A DNA stretch of 64,000 nt from Malachius bipustulatus (Eukaryota > Arthropoda > Insecta > Coleoptera > Melyridae), in assembly GCA_910589415.1 (NCBI GenBank), contig OU342639.1, forward strand, positions 14,020,268 to 14,084,267, given 5' to 3'. A model generated the notes under the pieces. The model made no database searches and was not told the origin of the DNA. It saw only the letters and a program-made list of their open reading frames with translations. Made by a program: the position numbers and the translations under genes. Shown in pieces: positions 1-10,572 of this stretch (positions are counted from its first letter, which is position 1; each line of letters starts with the position of its first letter).

Positions 1-502
1 ATTTTACTGCACATTCTGTCAGCAAAAAATGCTGGGTAACGATACTGATGTATTAGTATACTACTGGTACATTTCAGAGAACATTCAATTCTTGAAATGT
101 GGATGAAGGTTGGGAAAAAATGCGGTGTTCGGTTCAGTCCCATATACAAAATCAATTTAGACCAACACGCCTGATTAAAAACCTCCCAGATTTACATGCA
201 CTGACAGGGTGCGATACAACCAGTCAATTTGCAGGTTTTGGGGAAAAAAACTTGCTGGAAAACGTACTTAACTTATGAGATTATCTTCTGGAAAATTTTG
301 GAGAGACATGGAACAAAATAATTTTCTCAAATGTTCACAATTTTGTCTTGAAACTTTATACGAAAAACGAAAATATAACCTCTATAAATCATCTGCGAGG
401 CTTATTAGCTGCTTCTAAAACTTTAGATAAACTCCCCCCAACAGAAGACAGCCTTTATCAACATTGCCTTCGTACATTTATTATCAAATCTACATTTGGT
501 TA
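1..502 (+). pseudogene. Remnant of invertebrate-expanded PIN-like nuclease family
   Basis: Three frames must be joined to read it. Near 40-110 the sequence reads NDTDVLVYY; near 170-275 it reads LPDLHALTGCDTTSQFAGFG; near 340-500 it reads LRGLLAASKTLDKLPPTED and then a QHCLRTF segment ending at a stop. The DTDV and GCDTTS motifs and the LPPT tail are typical of a large uncharacterised family amplified in many invertebrate genomes, whose acidic motifs resemble PIN/FEN-type nucleases. At least two frameshifts and an internal stop (TGA near 276) show it is dead, and its 5' part lies outside the window. The family assignment is from motif memory; the nuclease link is inference. Confidence 0.5.
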
Positions 503-2114
503 AATACTCTGTGACCTGTCCAGTACTTACCAGACTACACAGAATTCGCCGACAATCGAATCATTGTAGTCTTCCAAACATGAACAAGTTTTCCCAAAAT
601 GACATAATTTTTAACAACGTGTCAATGTAAAAAAGGTATGCAAACATAATAATAATATCATAATGCTTTTTTCTTAGTGACTGTGCTTATATTTCAGATT
701 GTACAGCAAGGTGGTGTGGTTGTAAAAAAAAAACAAATTGACTTGCATAGGAAGGAGGTCTATACGTTGTGATTTTATGTCACGCTTGAAGATTATTTTT
801 GCGAATATTTTGGAATAATCGCCAAATGTTCTTGAATTTATGGCTTACGCAGTTTCTGAACTACAGACATGCCATCAAATATGTGACAAATTTTTTCACC
901 GCTACTGCTGTTAAAAGTACTATTTCTCTCTTCTGTACTGTAGCTTTCGATTATTTCTCCTAAAGCACTTTTATTTGAGGGTGTAGCTAAACATACCATT
1001 TGCAACAAGCGACATGGGATATGTTAGTTGCTAGCTCATGTTTGAAAATTTCCTTATAATGTATACTTCTTCTCATTTCTTTTTCCGCAAGTAAAATTTA
1101 TCAATGCTTCCTCCCCAATTTTGCATGCATTTAGAAGTGATTGTTCCATTGTTTTACTGAAAATAGTAGGTATTTATGGATATGTATAATAAATTATCTT
1201 CATTGTGAGAAAACACCTGGAATAAATTTAATTGATCCTGTATATTTACCTATTATTTACAAGAAATAACGTTTCATGGATATTAAACAGAGCCATAATA
1301 TTTTCAAATAAGTTTACTTGCCGCGCTTATTATGCACCTATCCTGGCGTATTACGATGATAAGGGGAAGTGCGGGGTGAGAGAGGGTGATCGGCAGTTGG
1401 AGCGCTGGCCAACAGTTCGAGCGAAAACTCGAGCGTCTTGATTATGCATCGCTTTACAATTATTAACTTTTCTCATTAATTATTAGGTGTAAAATTATGA
1501 AAATAAGACCACATTAATCACAAATAGTGGAGCAACAATTATTTATAAGATCATTTTTCGATCAGAGTTGCCGCTTTTGAGATAATCGTTGATAAACAGC
1601 CGAAGTATTAAAATTGAATTAATTTTTCAGCCACTTCGAACGGAGATATCGCTTCTTGAAGACCGCCTGGCTCCATAAGAGCCAACGCTTTTCAAGATCG
1701 GTTTTCATTTTTTTACAGGCAAACGGCTACAAAATATTGCGTGGAAAAAATACCAAAAATTTGTATCAGTTCTATACTATCGATTTATAGAAAAAACTCG
1801 AAAATTTTGGATAGCGCCCTTTTGCACAGGACGATTACTGGACGAATTTTTTTGGGCTATATTAATGACATAAGCTTCCATTTGCCACAGGTCGCAGCTT
1901 TTAATCTTGAAAGGCCCACAGGGTGACACGTTTCACCCTATTCTGCACTCTACTATATCAAGCTAGCAAGATTTTTTGTTACTACACACTGTTTCTCTGC
2001 GCATTTTGAGTATTCTGTATTGAGTATAAGGCAATAAGTCTTCTTAATATAAGATAAAAAATTCATTGTTTTCATCATATACTTAGTAAGAATTGTTTTT
2101 AAATTTTCGAATGC
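503..2114. other. No gene recognised
   Basis: AT-rich sequence with only short open frames (60-70 codons) that look random. I see no recognisable domain, terminal repeat or array here. Confidence 0.5.
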
Positions 2115-3314
2115 TATACACCGTGTTTTATATTAAGTCGGCACTATTGCTAACTTCGTTATTATTTAACCTAGAAAGTCGGTTAAATTAGCAAACTAGT
2201 AGTATTTTTTCTCCTGAATAAAATGGCGAAAGCAGAAAAACAATTGAACATCGCGTTTTCGAGATATTCAAAAAAAATGTAATTTTTTTAATGGAACACC
2301 CTGTATATTTTTAGATGGATCGGTTGCAAATGTTTTTTAAAGGAAAAAGTCTTTATGCACTATGATCCTAAAATAATAGATTCATTAATTATTCATTATT
2401 TAATTACTCCCAAAGTAGGCTGCGACAATTATTGTAATTTAGTGTACCTACGTAATGTAAGGTAAAAAAATTATGTCGTCCTCAATAGTGTATTTTTCAA
2501 TAAAAAAATACACTAAAAATAAGAGTTGTTACCTTGAAAAGGATTTAATTTTACATAAATAAATAACAGAACTTGTTTGTGTTGTAAAATTTTATTATTT
2601 TAGGATCATAGTGCATAGAGACTTTTTCCTTAAAAAAAAATTTGCAACCGATCCTTCTAAAAATATACAGGGTGTTCCATAAAAAATGTTCATTTCTTTA
2701 AATATCTCGAAAACGCGATGTTTAATTGTTTTCCTGTTTTCATCGTTTTATTCAGGAAAAAAAATACTACTAGTTTGCTAATTTAACCGACTTTCTAGCT
2801 CAAATAATAACGAAGTTAGCAATAGTGCCGACTTAATTTAAAACACGGACAAGTTCTGTTATTTGTTTATTTAAAATTAAATCCTTTTCAATATAACAAC
2901 TCCTTTTTTTGTGTATTTTTTTTATTGAAAAATGCATTATTGAGGACGACATATTTTTTTACCTTACATTACGTATAGGTAGGTACACTAAATTATATTA
3001 ATTATCGCAGCCTAACTTTAGGAGTAGTAAAATAATAAATAATCAATGAATTTATTATTTTAGGATCATAGTGCATAAAGACATTTTCCTTTAAAATAAT
3101 TTGTAACCGATCCAACCAAAAATACATAGGATGTTCCATTAAAAAAATTAAATTTTTTTGAATATCTCGAAAACGCGATGTTCAATTGTTTTTCTGTTTT
3201 CGCCATTTTATTCAGGAGAAAAAATACTACTAGTTTGCTAATTTAACCGACTTTCTAGCTCAAATAATAACGAAGTTAGCAATAGTGCCGACTTAATATA
3301 AAACACGGTGTATA
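2115..3314. mobile_element. Complex foldback DNA transposon, TA-flanked
   Basis: The left end TACACCGTGTTTTATATTAA and the right end, which closes in CACGGTGTA, are inverted copies, each next to a TA. Calling the outer ~280-bp arm A and the next ~190 bp B, the order is A (2117-2400), B (2400-2580), inverted A (2585-2848), inverted B (2849-3060), inverted A (3061-3312). It is thus a foldback with ~470-bp arms plus an extra inverted A in the middle. No transposase is encoded. TA flanks suggest Tc1/mariner-type mobilisation (inference). Confidence 0.8.
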
Positions 3315-3379
3315 ATTATACTTAAAAAATTAAAAAAACTGTTTAATAGTTATTTTAAATTTCTCATTAAATATTGTCA

Positions 3380-3522
3380 AGTTTTTTTTTCATCAACAGA
3401 CCTGTAACTTCGTAAATACTCAATTTAGAGGGTAGGTTTATTTAAACTTTTTGTCTCAAAAAAAAAGTAAATATTCTATCTTAGAAGTCTGTCCGCTTTA
3501 TTCTGGGACACCCAGTATATTT
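3380..3522. mobile_element. End fragment of the TIR family also seen at 21301-23096
   Basis: This stretch shares the subterminal segment ending in ACTTTTTGTCT and the terminal TTATTCTGGGACACC with the element at 21.3-23.1 kb. Only one end is recognisable here, so it is a truncated relic. Confidence 0.5.
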
Positions 3523-4530
3523 ATGTATACCGGGTGTCTTTTTGAAAACTATCCACCCTTAATAACTACTTTGGTGTTTTGTTTTCTGAGACAGGTCAAT
3601 TTTTGTTTCTCGCAGGACACCCTTTGACATCAATTTTAATTTTGACACAACAATCCCCTAGCCCCAGCGGTCCCCGTCCCAAGAATTTTAAATGGGAAGG
3701 GGGGGTCTAATGACCCCTCATTCAAAAGGTAATCGGATTCTCTATGCGACTGTATAATTGTTGTTTTTTTGAAAACAAATGTCATTTTTGTAACTTTTGA
3801 ACAAAAAATGTCAAATTTGACATATAAAAGACATGTGACAAGTGGTGTGCATGACATTTGTTATCATTTTTAAAGCACAAACTATTAGCAAAGTCATAAT
3901 TTTCCTAAATCTAAAAGGAAAAAAAATCCCGTATGATGGTACCTATAGTCTATGTGTGACACTGTTTATACTGGGTGACCAGTTAAGGGTACGGGTACGA
4001 AGCGGCCCTTAACGAGAGCGGCCATATCTCGGGAACTATTGGGATTAGCGCCTCAAAATAAAAATTTTTCTAGAGATATTCATGAAAAATGTTTTCAAGA
4101 GGGCCGCACTTCCGGAAATACCCGAAGCGGATACCTACTTCGTTATTTTAACGGGAGCACCATATTATTATTACACCAGGACCATATTACACCGCAACTT
4201 CGAAAATTGAGATTTTTACTTGTTTATAACTAAAAAACTACTCAATCTAAACTCAAACTTGTAATTGTAAAAACCAATCTTATTTTTTCTTCTCAGACAA
4301 TCTAAAAATGCAATAACATAGGATCATGCCATTTAAAAAAAACACCTCTTTGATATGTTTCATATTTTTGGGACACTTTGTAAATTTTAAAATGTCCCTC
4401 TAACGGGTCTGTATCCTTTTCAAAAAGCATTTTTTTTTTAAATCAAGGGATATAGCCATAATCCTGCACCCCGCGTATACCGTGAATAACCCTGTGTATA
4501 TCGTGGGCAGGTGTATTTTGGAAAACTACC
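3523..4530. other. Probable decayed non-autonomous DNA element(s)
   Basis: It contains insect-MITE-like phrases (CCGGGTGTCT near 3530, CTGGGTGACC near 3970) and a repeat of the GGTGT...GAAAACTA motif at about 3530 and 4510 in the same orientation. I could not define ends or a target duplication. No coding sequence is recognised. Confidence 0.3.
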
Positions 4531-4559
4531 TACTTTTTCGCGATCTGAGGGTCAGGATC

Positions 4560-4680
4560 GGTGGACATTTGAGTTTGGATGATTTTCGTAAAGTGATGTC
4601 GTCGTCAATATTGTAAATTTTATTAAAAAATACACTAAAATGAACTGATATTAAAAGGATAGTTAATATCAATAATGATA
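4560..4680 (+). repeat. Diverged fragment of foldback segment B
   Basis: ATGTCGTC..TCAATA followed by a run ending AAAAAATACACTAAAA and then AAAAGGAT repeats the order of motifs in segment B of the 2115-3314 element (2471-2550). It is a diverged, partial copy. Confidence 0.5.
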
Positions 4681-4939
4681 ATTATTTCATGTATAAAAGC
4701 TGACTTTTATATCTCAAACAATTCCTGAGAAATCTTCAAAAAATTGAAAAATAAATTTTTCTTCACGTTTTTTTTTATCTCAAAAACCGACGTCTGGCCA
4801 TTTAAGATTATAAATAAAATCCTTTTTTTATGTAGAATTACTTCCTTTGTTAGGTAGATATGTGCTATTTTCCGGAATCCTGTATATCAACTTCCTTAAT
4901 AGTCAACAAATAAGTTTTAATTTCTTCTTTTATTTTCAG

Positions 4940-5395
4940 TCAACTGTAAATGCAAGATTACTGATGCTTTATGAAGCCAATAACTCGAAAGATGGGGAAG
5001 ACTGTCCTCTTATCCAACCTACGAGCTACTCTGGGTATCCTCAAACTAGACCGGAAATATTGAAAGGGTCCAAACGCAAAGTGTTCAAGTCTCGCGTAGC
5101 AGACAGCAATGAATGTGAACACGAATACGGAACTGATGTAATAATGAGCTACCAGGAGAGAAAGATAAAATTGAAGGAGCTAATAGAGGCTCACAGATTG
5201 GAACAAGCGAAACTCGAGTCTGAAGAAGAACCTGAAGCTAAGCCAGAGCCTGAAGCTGAGCCAGAGCCTGAAGCTGAGCCAAAGCCTGAGATCAAAGCCG
5301 GTTTCTTCCGTCGCATTTACAATTTATTTTCAAGTAAAAAAATGAAGAAGACTAGATGCGACGATGATGACGTTGAAACGAGTTTGTTGTCGTAA
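4940..5395 (+). CDS. Putative 3'-terminal coding exon of a host gene
   Basis: An open frame follows a pyrimidine-rich tract and a consensus acceptor (TTTTATTTTCAG, ending 4939) and runs about 150 codons to TAA. The ORF can be extended upstream to an ATG at 4847, but those codons read as intron, so I place the exon start at the acceptor. The protein is hydrophilic: a basic stretch (KGSKRKVFKSR), a predicted helical segment (YQERKIKLKELIEAHRLEQ), an acidic Pro-Glu-Ala tract encoded by three 18-bp repeats (5233-5290), a short FFRRIYNLFSSKK segment and an acidic tail. No signal peptide or membrane segment is visible. A poly(A) signal lies 63 bp downstream. Product unknown. Codon use and lack of any transposon motif make it the best host-gene candidate here; the upstream exons would be outside or hidden in the first 5 kb. 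Confidence 0.5.
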   Translation, partial: STVNARLLMLYEANNSKDGEDCPLIQPTSYSGYPQTRPEILKGSKRKVFKSRVADSNECEHEYGTDVIMSYQERKIKLKELIEAHRLEQAKLESEEEPEAKPEPEAEPEPEAEPKPEIKAGFFRRIYNLFSSKKMKKTRCDDDDVETSLLS

Positions 5396-5457
5396 GAAAA
5401 TCAAAAGTTGACACCTATAAAGCTGCTGCTGATCTAATTATTGAAATATATATTTAT

Positions 5458-5463
5458 AATAAA
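5458..5463 (+). promoter_or_regulatory. Poly(A) signal AATAAA
   Basis: AATAAA lies 63 bases after the stop of the 4940-5395 exon, a normal spacing for an insect 3' UTR. Confidence 0.45.
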
Positions 5464-5469
5464 AAAGTT

Positions 5470-6165
5470 TGTTTAGAACGTGGGTTCTCAACCTTTTTAG
5501 CGTTTTCAATGTGACAAGTGACAATACAACATAATTCAATACGACCTTGAAAGACTATTCAGATAAAATTACATATGTAATATTTCACATATTTCATAAG
5601 TCACATGTTAAGGAATCGAAAAAATAAGTATATAGAAAACTTTTTACTCGGAAGAACATTTACTATCTAAATATAAATTTTGTGGGGAAAAACTGGAATA
5701 CCTGTATATTGGGCTTGATAAATATTTTGTGTTGACAGAGCCCCTTCCTCCTCTTACATCTCCACCACAAGGTTGATAACTGATGGTTTAGAGATTTAAA
5801 TAGGAAATTTTAAGAATGTTTTAAATTAGTACTCGATACCTACTAATTTTTTTTACCTTCTTCTTTTTTGTCATTGCCTGAATTTTAATGTTCATACTGG
5901 GTCAAAATTTCCCATCTTAATATTCCCTTCCCTTCTTATGGCCATATTCATCAATAAAAAATATCCCCTTCGGGGTTATAGTTTAAAACTTATATGATTG
6001 ATTGAAAATGCGTAACATTCGTAGAATTCTATAGATGTAGAAATTCAAGAATATAACCCCAGATTTTATATTTTAAACGGTTTTGAATACGGTTTATATT
6101 GTTCTATTCTATACATGTAGAAGAATCGAGGAGTAGGTAGTTAAGTTCTATGATTTCCTATGTCT
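5470..6165. other. No gene recognised
   Basis: Unstructured AT-rich sequence between the putative exon and the decayed LINE. Confidence 0.5.
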
Positions 6166-6169
6166 ACTG

Positions 6170-7790
6170 CTCGTCTCTCTACACGGCACCATCTCTTGCC
6201 CCTCCGGAGTTCGGCATGATCCTTTCCAGTGCCCTAACTATTTTTTTTTGCTAATTTCCCAGTTTCTTTATATGTTTCGTCATTCTCATGTTGTGGTCAA
6301 AGTATACTCCCAACCAGGTATATTTTATTGTCCGGATTGTGGACACCACCTGGTCTTCCACCTGTATTTTCAAAGATTTTATTTTTCATCTCGCTACGAG
6401 CAGGAGTGACTCCGTTTTCAGTAGAACTATTTTTAGTTTTCTTCCTAAGGATTTCGTCACACATTCATGGCTCTACTAGTTTTAATTTTGAGAAGCTCTG
6501 CGGATTTGACTTTTACTACCACCGCCACCGCTACATCATCTGTATATCCGACAAGTGTTACCCCCTCCGGGATTTCGACCTTTAGACTCTGTCGTAGTAT
6601 ACTCGTATGTTCCAGAGCAGAAGCCCCAGAACAGACTCTTGTGGGATTACACAGCATTATTTCCATGTTTTTCTTCTTTTGAGTTGTAACACTATGCTAT
6701 CCCACCTAGCTGTGTTGAAAGCATTCTTTACATCTATGATGATTGGCATGCAAAATCCTCTGTGGCGGTATTCACTGCTGTTTACTCTCTTGTCTATTTC
6801 CATGATTTTTTCCATGCCGCTTACTTGTAGAGTCTCTTTCTAAACCAGAATTGTCTATCACTTGGACCTCTCTTCCTGACTATGCCCGACTGCAGCCTTT
6901 CCCTCAGCAGCATCTTGAACAGCTTCCCCATAGAATTAATGATACATATCGACCTATACTCTGTAGTGTCTTCGATTCCTTTAACTGGTTTTTCTGTTAA
7001 AATGCAGTTTAAACTTGTTCCATTGTTTCGGGAACCTTCTTTCCTCTAAAAAGGTGTTCATCAAGTCCCTAACATCCCTAATATCCAAAGTTATCACAAT
7101 TGCCGAAGGTATATAATCCGTTTCGGGAGATTTTTTCTTCTTTAGACATTTTCTCGCTTCCTTGATGTCCCTCTCATCAAACAGTTCATGTATAGAATTA
7201 TTTCACTTTCGCCTGACTTGTCCATCATGAGAAACATTGTTTTCATGATAGAGTTAGTCGTCTCGACACTCTCCACAGGTAGTGCAATCTCTGTCTCTGT
7301 ACTGGATGGCGTTATCTGTACAGATGTTCCTGTTTAGGTCGTTACATAATTCTGACCAGGCTTTCCTCTTGGCTTCTTGTATCTCCTCCACGAGTTTCAT
7401 AATGTTCTTGTATTGTATACGTGCAGTTAATCTTTCTCCTCCTTAGTAATTTCCGGTTTTTTACTTCTCCTTACCTATGACATCGCCTTATCCTATGACA
7501 CTTCTCCCTTATGTCCGCGATCTCCGATGTCCACCAGTATACCGGATTTCTCGTATTTGTTCCTCCTCGTTTTTATCCTCGTATCATAAGCATGCGCTTA
7601 TGATTATCTCCCACGTTTCCAGGGAAATACTTGGACTTATTTTTTTGTTAATTTGGTCGTATTTCTATATTTCTTTTGTGAAATTCTTTATATCTTCTTG
7701 ATTGACCTTCCATGATTTTTCTTCAGTTCGTCCCTGTTCTATTTCCCCCGCAATTTTTTCTATTTTGAAGATTACATCTCTGTGATCGCT
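6170..7790 (-). pseudogene. Decayed R1-type LINE (endonuclease end and RT)
   Basis: Minus-strand conceptual translation with several frameshifts and stops gives reverse-transcriptase landmarks: IIIDVKNAFNTARWD near 6700-6760 (RT block A) and VGYTDDVAV near 6545-6580, the YADD box with A changed to T. The C-terminal part reads REMKNKIFENTG-like sequence around 6380. Upstream (7080-7480) there is an RDVRDLMN-type stretch typical of R1-like RT N-termini, and 7480-7790 looks like the endonuclease-RT linker. R1-group assignment rests on the VxNAFNxxxW and GYxDD patterns. It is not functional. Confidence 0.6.
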
Positions 7791-7814
7791 TAGGTTTTCG
7801 TGCTCTATTATTTA

Positions 7815-7915
7815 TATTTTTTATTATTATTATTATTATATTATATTATATATTATATTATATTATATTATATTATATTATATTATATTATATTAGATTA
7901 TATTAGATTATATCT
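7815..7915. repeat. TAT/TATTA microsatellite
   Basis: About 100 bp of TAT trinucleotides passing into the pentanucleotide TATTA. It abuts the decayed LINE. Open frames over it (7800-8057) are low-complexity artefacts. Confidence 0.9.
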
Positions 7916-9180
7916 ATTATTTCATAAAGTATTATTTCTGAAATTACAGCCGGGTACTCAGGTCCACAGAATCTTTATTTTTGTAACCATGATAGCTCTC
8001 ATAACTACTAAACAGCTTGAAACTATTATTATTGCCATGTTTTTGTATAAACAATAGAATTCATGTAAATAAAAAGATGCAACCTTTTTTTTTCGCACCA
8101 GACTCATCAGAATTTTTGAAAAATCTTAAAAAGGTCGCAAAAATAATTATCTACCCGATAATAATAACATCATTGCAGACGATGCTTCTTCATTTCGTCA
8201 TGCAATCTTTTTTTCAATGTAGTGTTAATTTTTTAAAATATTTTTTATTTATAGTACTTACCATCATGTATAAATACCGATTTGTTAATAAATCTATACA
8301 AACAACAACTCTGAGTTTTGTCCTTTATTTAGTCTTTAGTGTAAATAATATTAAATTGTTTCTTAGTCTTGACTGACTAGTTGGTAGTTGGATAACGTAT
8401 CATGTATTGGAAAAAAAGTCAATAGGGTTGCATTTTTGCAATAATGAATTAAAACGTTGTTTCTACATGCAAGCTTTCGAATTTTTTTATTATTTTCTTC
8501 CTCAGGCAACTACAATGACAGATTTATGTAAGTTAGATGTGTAATCAAAAATTTGAAATCGGGGCGGGTTAATCTTTAAATTCAAACATTCAAGAATTCA
8601 GGGCGGGGAAACCTCAAATTCAAATCAAACATTCAGAGCGGGAATTCAAACAGTCATTCATGACAGACAAGTTGACTTTTCAAACGTCAAAGAGGTTCTT
8701 CTTTTTCAGTCATTCAATTTAAGGGGGCCACATTACTGAATTTACTGCGCATGCCGCAGAACCTCCATTTTAAGAGATTAGGTAGGTTACATCACAGATT
8801 CTTTACCGTCGACCAGGATGCAGGATTTTAGGCATGTTACACTACAAAGGGTCAAAATATGGGCTGGTCAAATAGCTTTTAAGTAAGCTAAAGACCAAAA
8901 AGATTAAAGAAGAAGAAGAAGAGTCAAAATAAAAAAAAGAACAAGAAATGGAAAATCTGGCCTTCGACAGTTCTATTTGAAATTTCATCATCGGTGAAAA
9001 TGATGCATTGAGTGTTTGGCTACTTGGTTGAGGCCTATTTTCAGGAAGGATACAAAAATGGCTTGAAGAATTGAATTGAACAATTATTTACTTTAAACAA
9101 TTATATTTATTCGTTTCGTTAAATCTTAGTTGCACGTTTCTTATTTTTTATGTTCGTTCTTGATAATTATTATTATTATT
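7916..9180. other. No gene recognised
   Basis: AT-rich sequence. A short purine run (GAAGAAGAAGAA near 8900) is the only structure noted. Confidence 0.5.
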
Positions 9181-10030
9181 CTGGAGATTCTTCTTTTTCT
9201 TTTCTGCCATGGTACATCCACATCGTCCATTTAGGCATCGCGCTGCTGGTGTTGGCTTGAAGGTGATCGCCACACTACTCCCTCTCTATGAACTGACTGG
9301 TGGAGGTGAAAGATTTTCTTCTTTGGTGCGTGTGTGCTGTCTATGCTTATTTTTTCGGCTTTTCCTTTGATGTATATGGTATAATATTTTCTTGTCTATC
9401 CAATATTTGAAATGGACCTTCGTATGAGGAAATTAGTGGAGGTTTGACAAGATCGCTGCTTCCAGGCATCGGTTTCGGATCGTTCATCACTTCTTTAAGT
9501 TTTTCGACAACGGTTATTTCTGGAATTGTTTGTTGGAGATCCGTTAACAGCTCACCTGGTATTCGAAGAGGAGTACCGTATACAATCTCTGCTTCTGAGC
9601 ACTGTAAGTCTTCTTTGAACGTACTTTTGAGAACTAACAGTATCAATGGTAGTGCTTCTATCCAGTTGTTACGGTTGACTGCTCTTAGGACACTCTTTAG
9701 TGTCCTGTGGAATACTTCCATCATTCCATTCGATTGGGGATGGTAGGCTGTTGTCTTTATGAGTGTAATTCCGAGAAGCTTTGATAGTTGGTCGAATAAC
9801 TGAGCTTCGAACTGTCTTCCTCTGCCTGTCGTCAGTTTCTCAGGTATACCAAAACGTGCCACCCAGTTGTTTACAAAGGTTAATGCAACTGTTTCAGCGG
9901 TGATGTCTTTTATTGGAATGGTTCTGGCCATCTAGAAAATCGATCAATGATTGTGAGTAGGTATCTATATTCACCCGAATATGACAGAGGTCCAACTGTA
10001 TCTATGTGGATATGCGAGAACCTATGCTCT
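9181..10030 (-). pseudogene. Ty3/Gypsy integrase fragment
   Basis: The minus strand encodes the integrase core in two frames. HIDTVGPL (about 10000) carries the first catalytic Asp, followed by [11 protein letters not shown]; a frameshift near 9940 leads into the frame ending at 9347. The second catalytic region reads [11 protein letters not shown], where Gypsy normally has a TDxG motif, so the Asp is lost. The third motif [13 protein letters not shown] keeps the Glu. The C-terminal chromatin/LTR-linked part is weakly legible to 9200. It belongs with the protease (10160-10572) and Gag (13880-15215) fragments on the same strand; RT and RNase H are missing between protease and integrase. Dead element. 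Confidence 0.85.
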
Positions 10031-10159
10031 GGCATATTAATTTTTTCTACTGAATTCTACTAGATTTCTACTAGATTCAACTGGAGATTAAATAATTGGA
10101 TGCAATTCATTTCCAAGATCAGTTTTTGAGTGATGGTTGGAATTAGTAATAGTTTGAGA

Positions 10160-10572
10160 CAGTGAGATTGAAAAGACAATGTAACAGGAAGGTCAGGTCA
10201 GGTCAAAAAACATGGCTGAATGAAGTTGGCCGTCAGCGGTAGTAACATGGGAGGAAATATCATATTGCACAGGTAGATTAAGTTTTTTCAGAAGATACAC
10301 GCCATGAGCGCCTAAAATAGATACGTTACTACTACCGTCGAGTAACGCAGTAAAAGTTTCACCCTGCAGGCTGACGGTAAAAATGGGCGGTTGTCATTAT
10401 TAGCTTTGGCGTCATGTAAAGGCCAAGACACGAGGGGTGTTTCCGCACTCGATGAAGTAGAAACAGGTATAGAGGTATAGAAATTGGTCCAGATAACGGC
10501 AAACAAGGTACAAATAACTGCAGGTAACGATAAAGCAGAGAAGGAAGGTTCGAAATTGGTTGCGACGGTCAT
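10160..10572 (-). pseudogene. Ty3/Gypsy aspartic protease remnant
   Basis: One minus frame around 10400-10200 reads FTVSLQGETFTALLDGSSNV, then ILGAHGVYLL and VTTADGQLHS, the layout of an insect Gypsy retropepsin. The active site, normally D-S/T-G, reads D-G-S, so it would be inactive. The upstream part (10420-10572) is the low-complexity Gag-protease linker, cut at 10573 by a LINE insertion. Downstream the sequence jumps to integrase near 10030, so RT and RNase H have been deleted. Confidence 0.75.

Noticed and set aside
8085..8120. Minus-strand CTGATGAG near a GAAAA run, hammerhead-like
   Set aside because: No stem II pairing between the two parts, no usable stem I and no cleavage triplet in place.
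7800..8376. 85- and 119-codon frames rich in Leu/Tyr/Phe
   Set aside because: They translate a TATTA microsatellite and AT-rich DNA; apparent membrane character is a compositional artefact.
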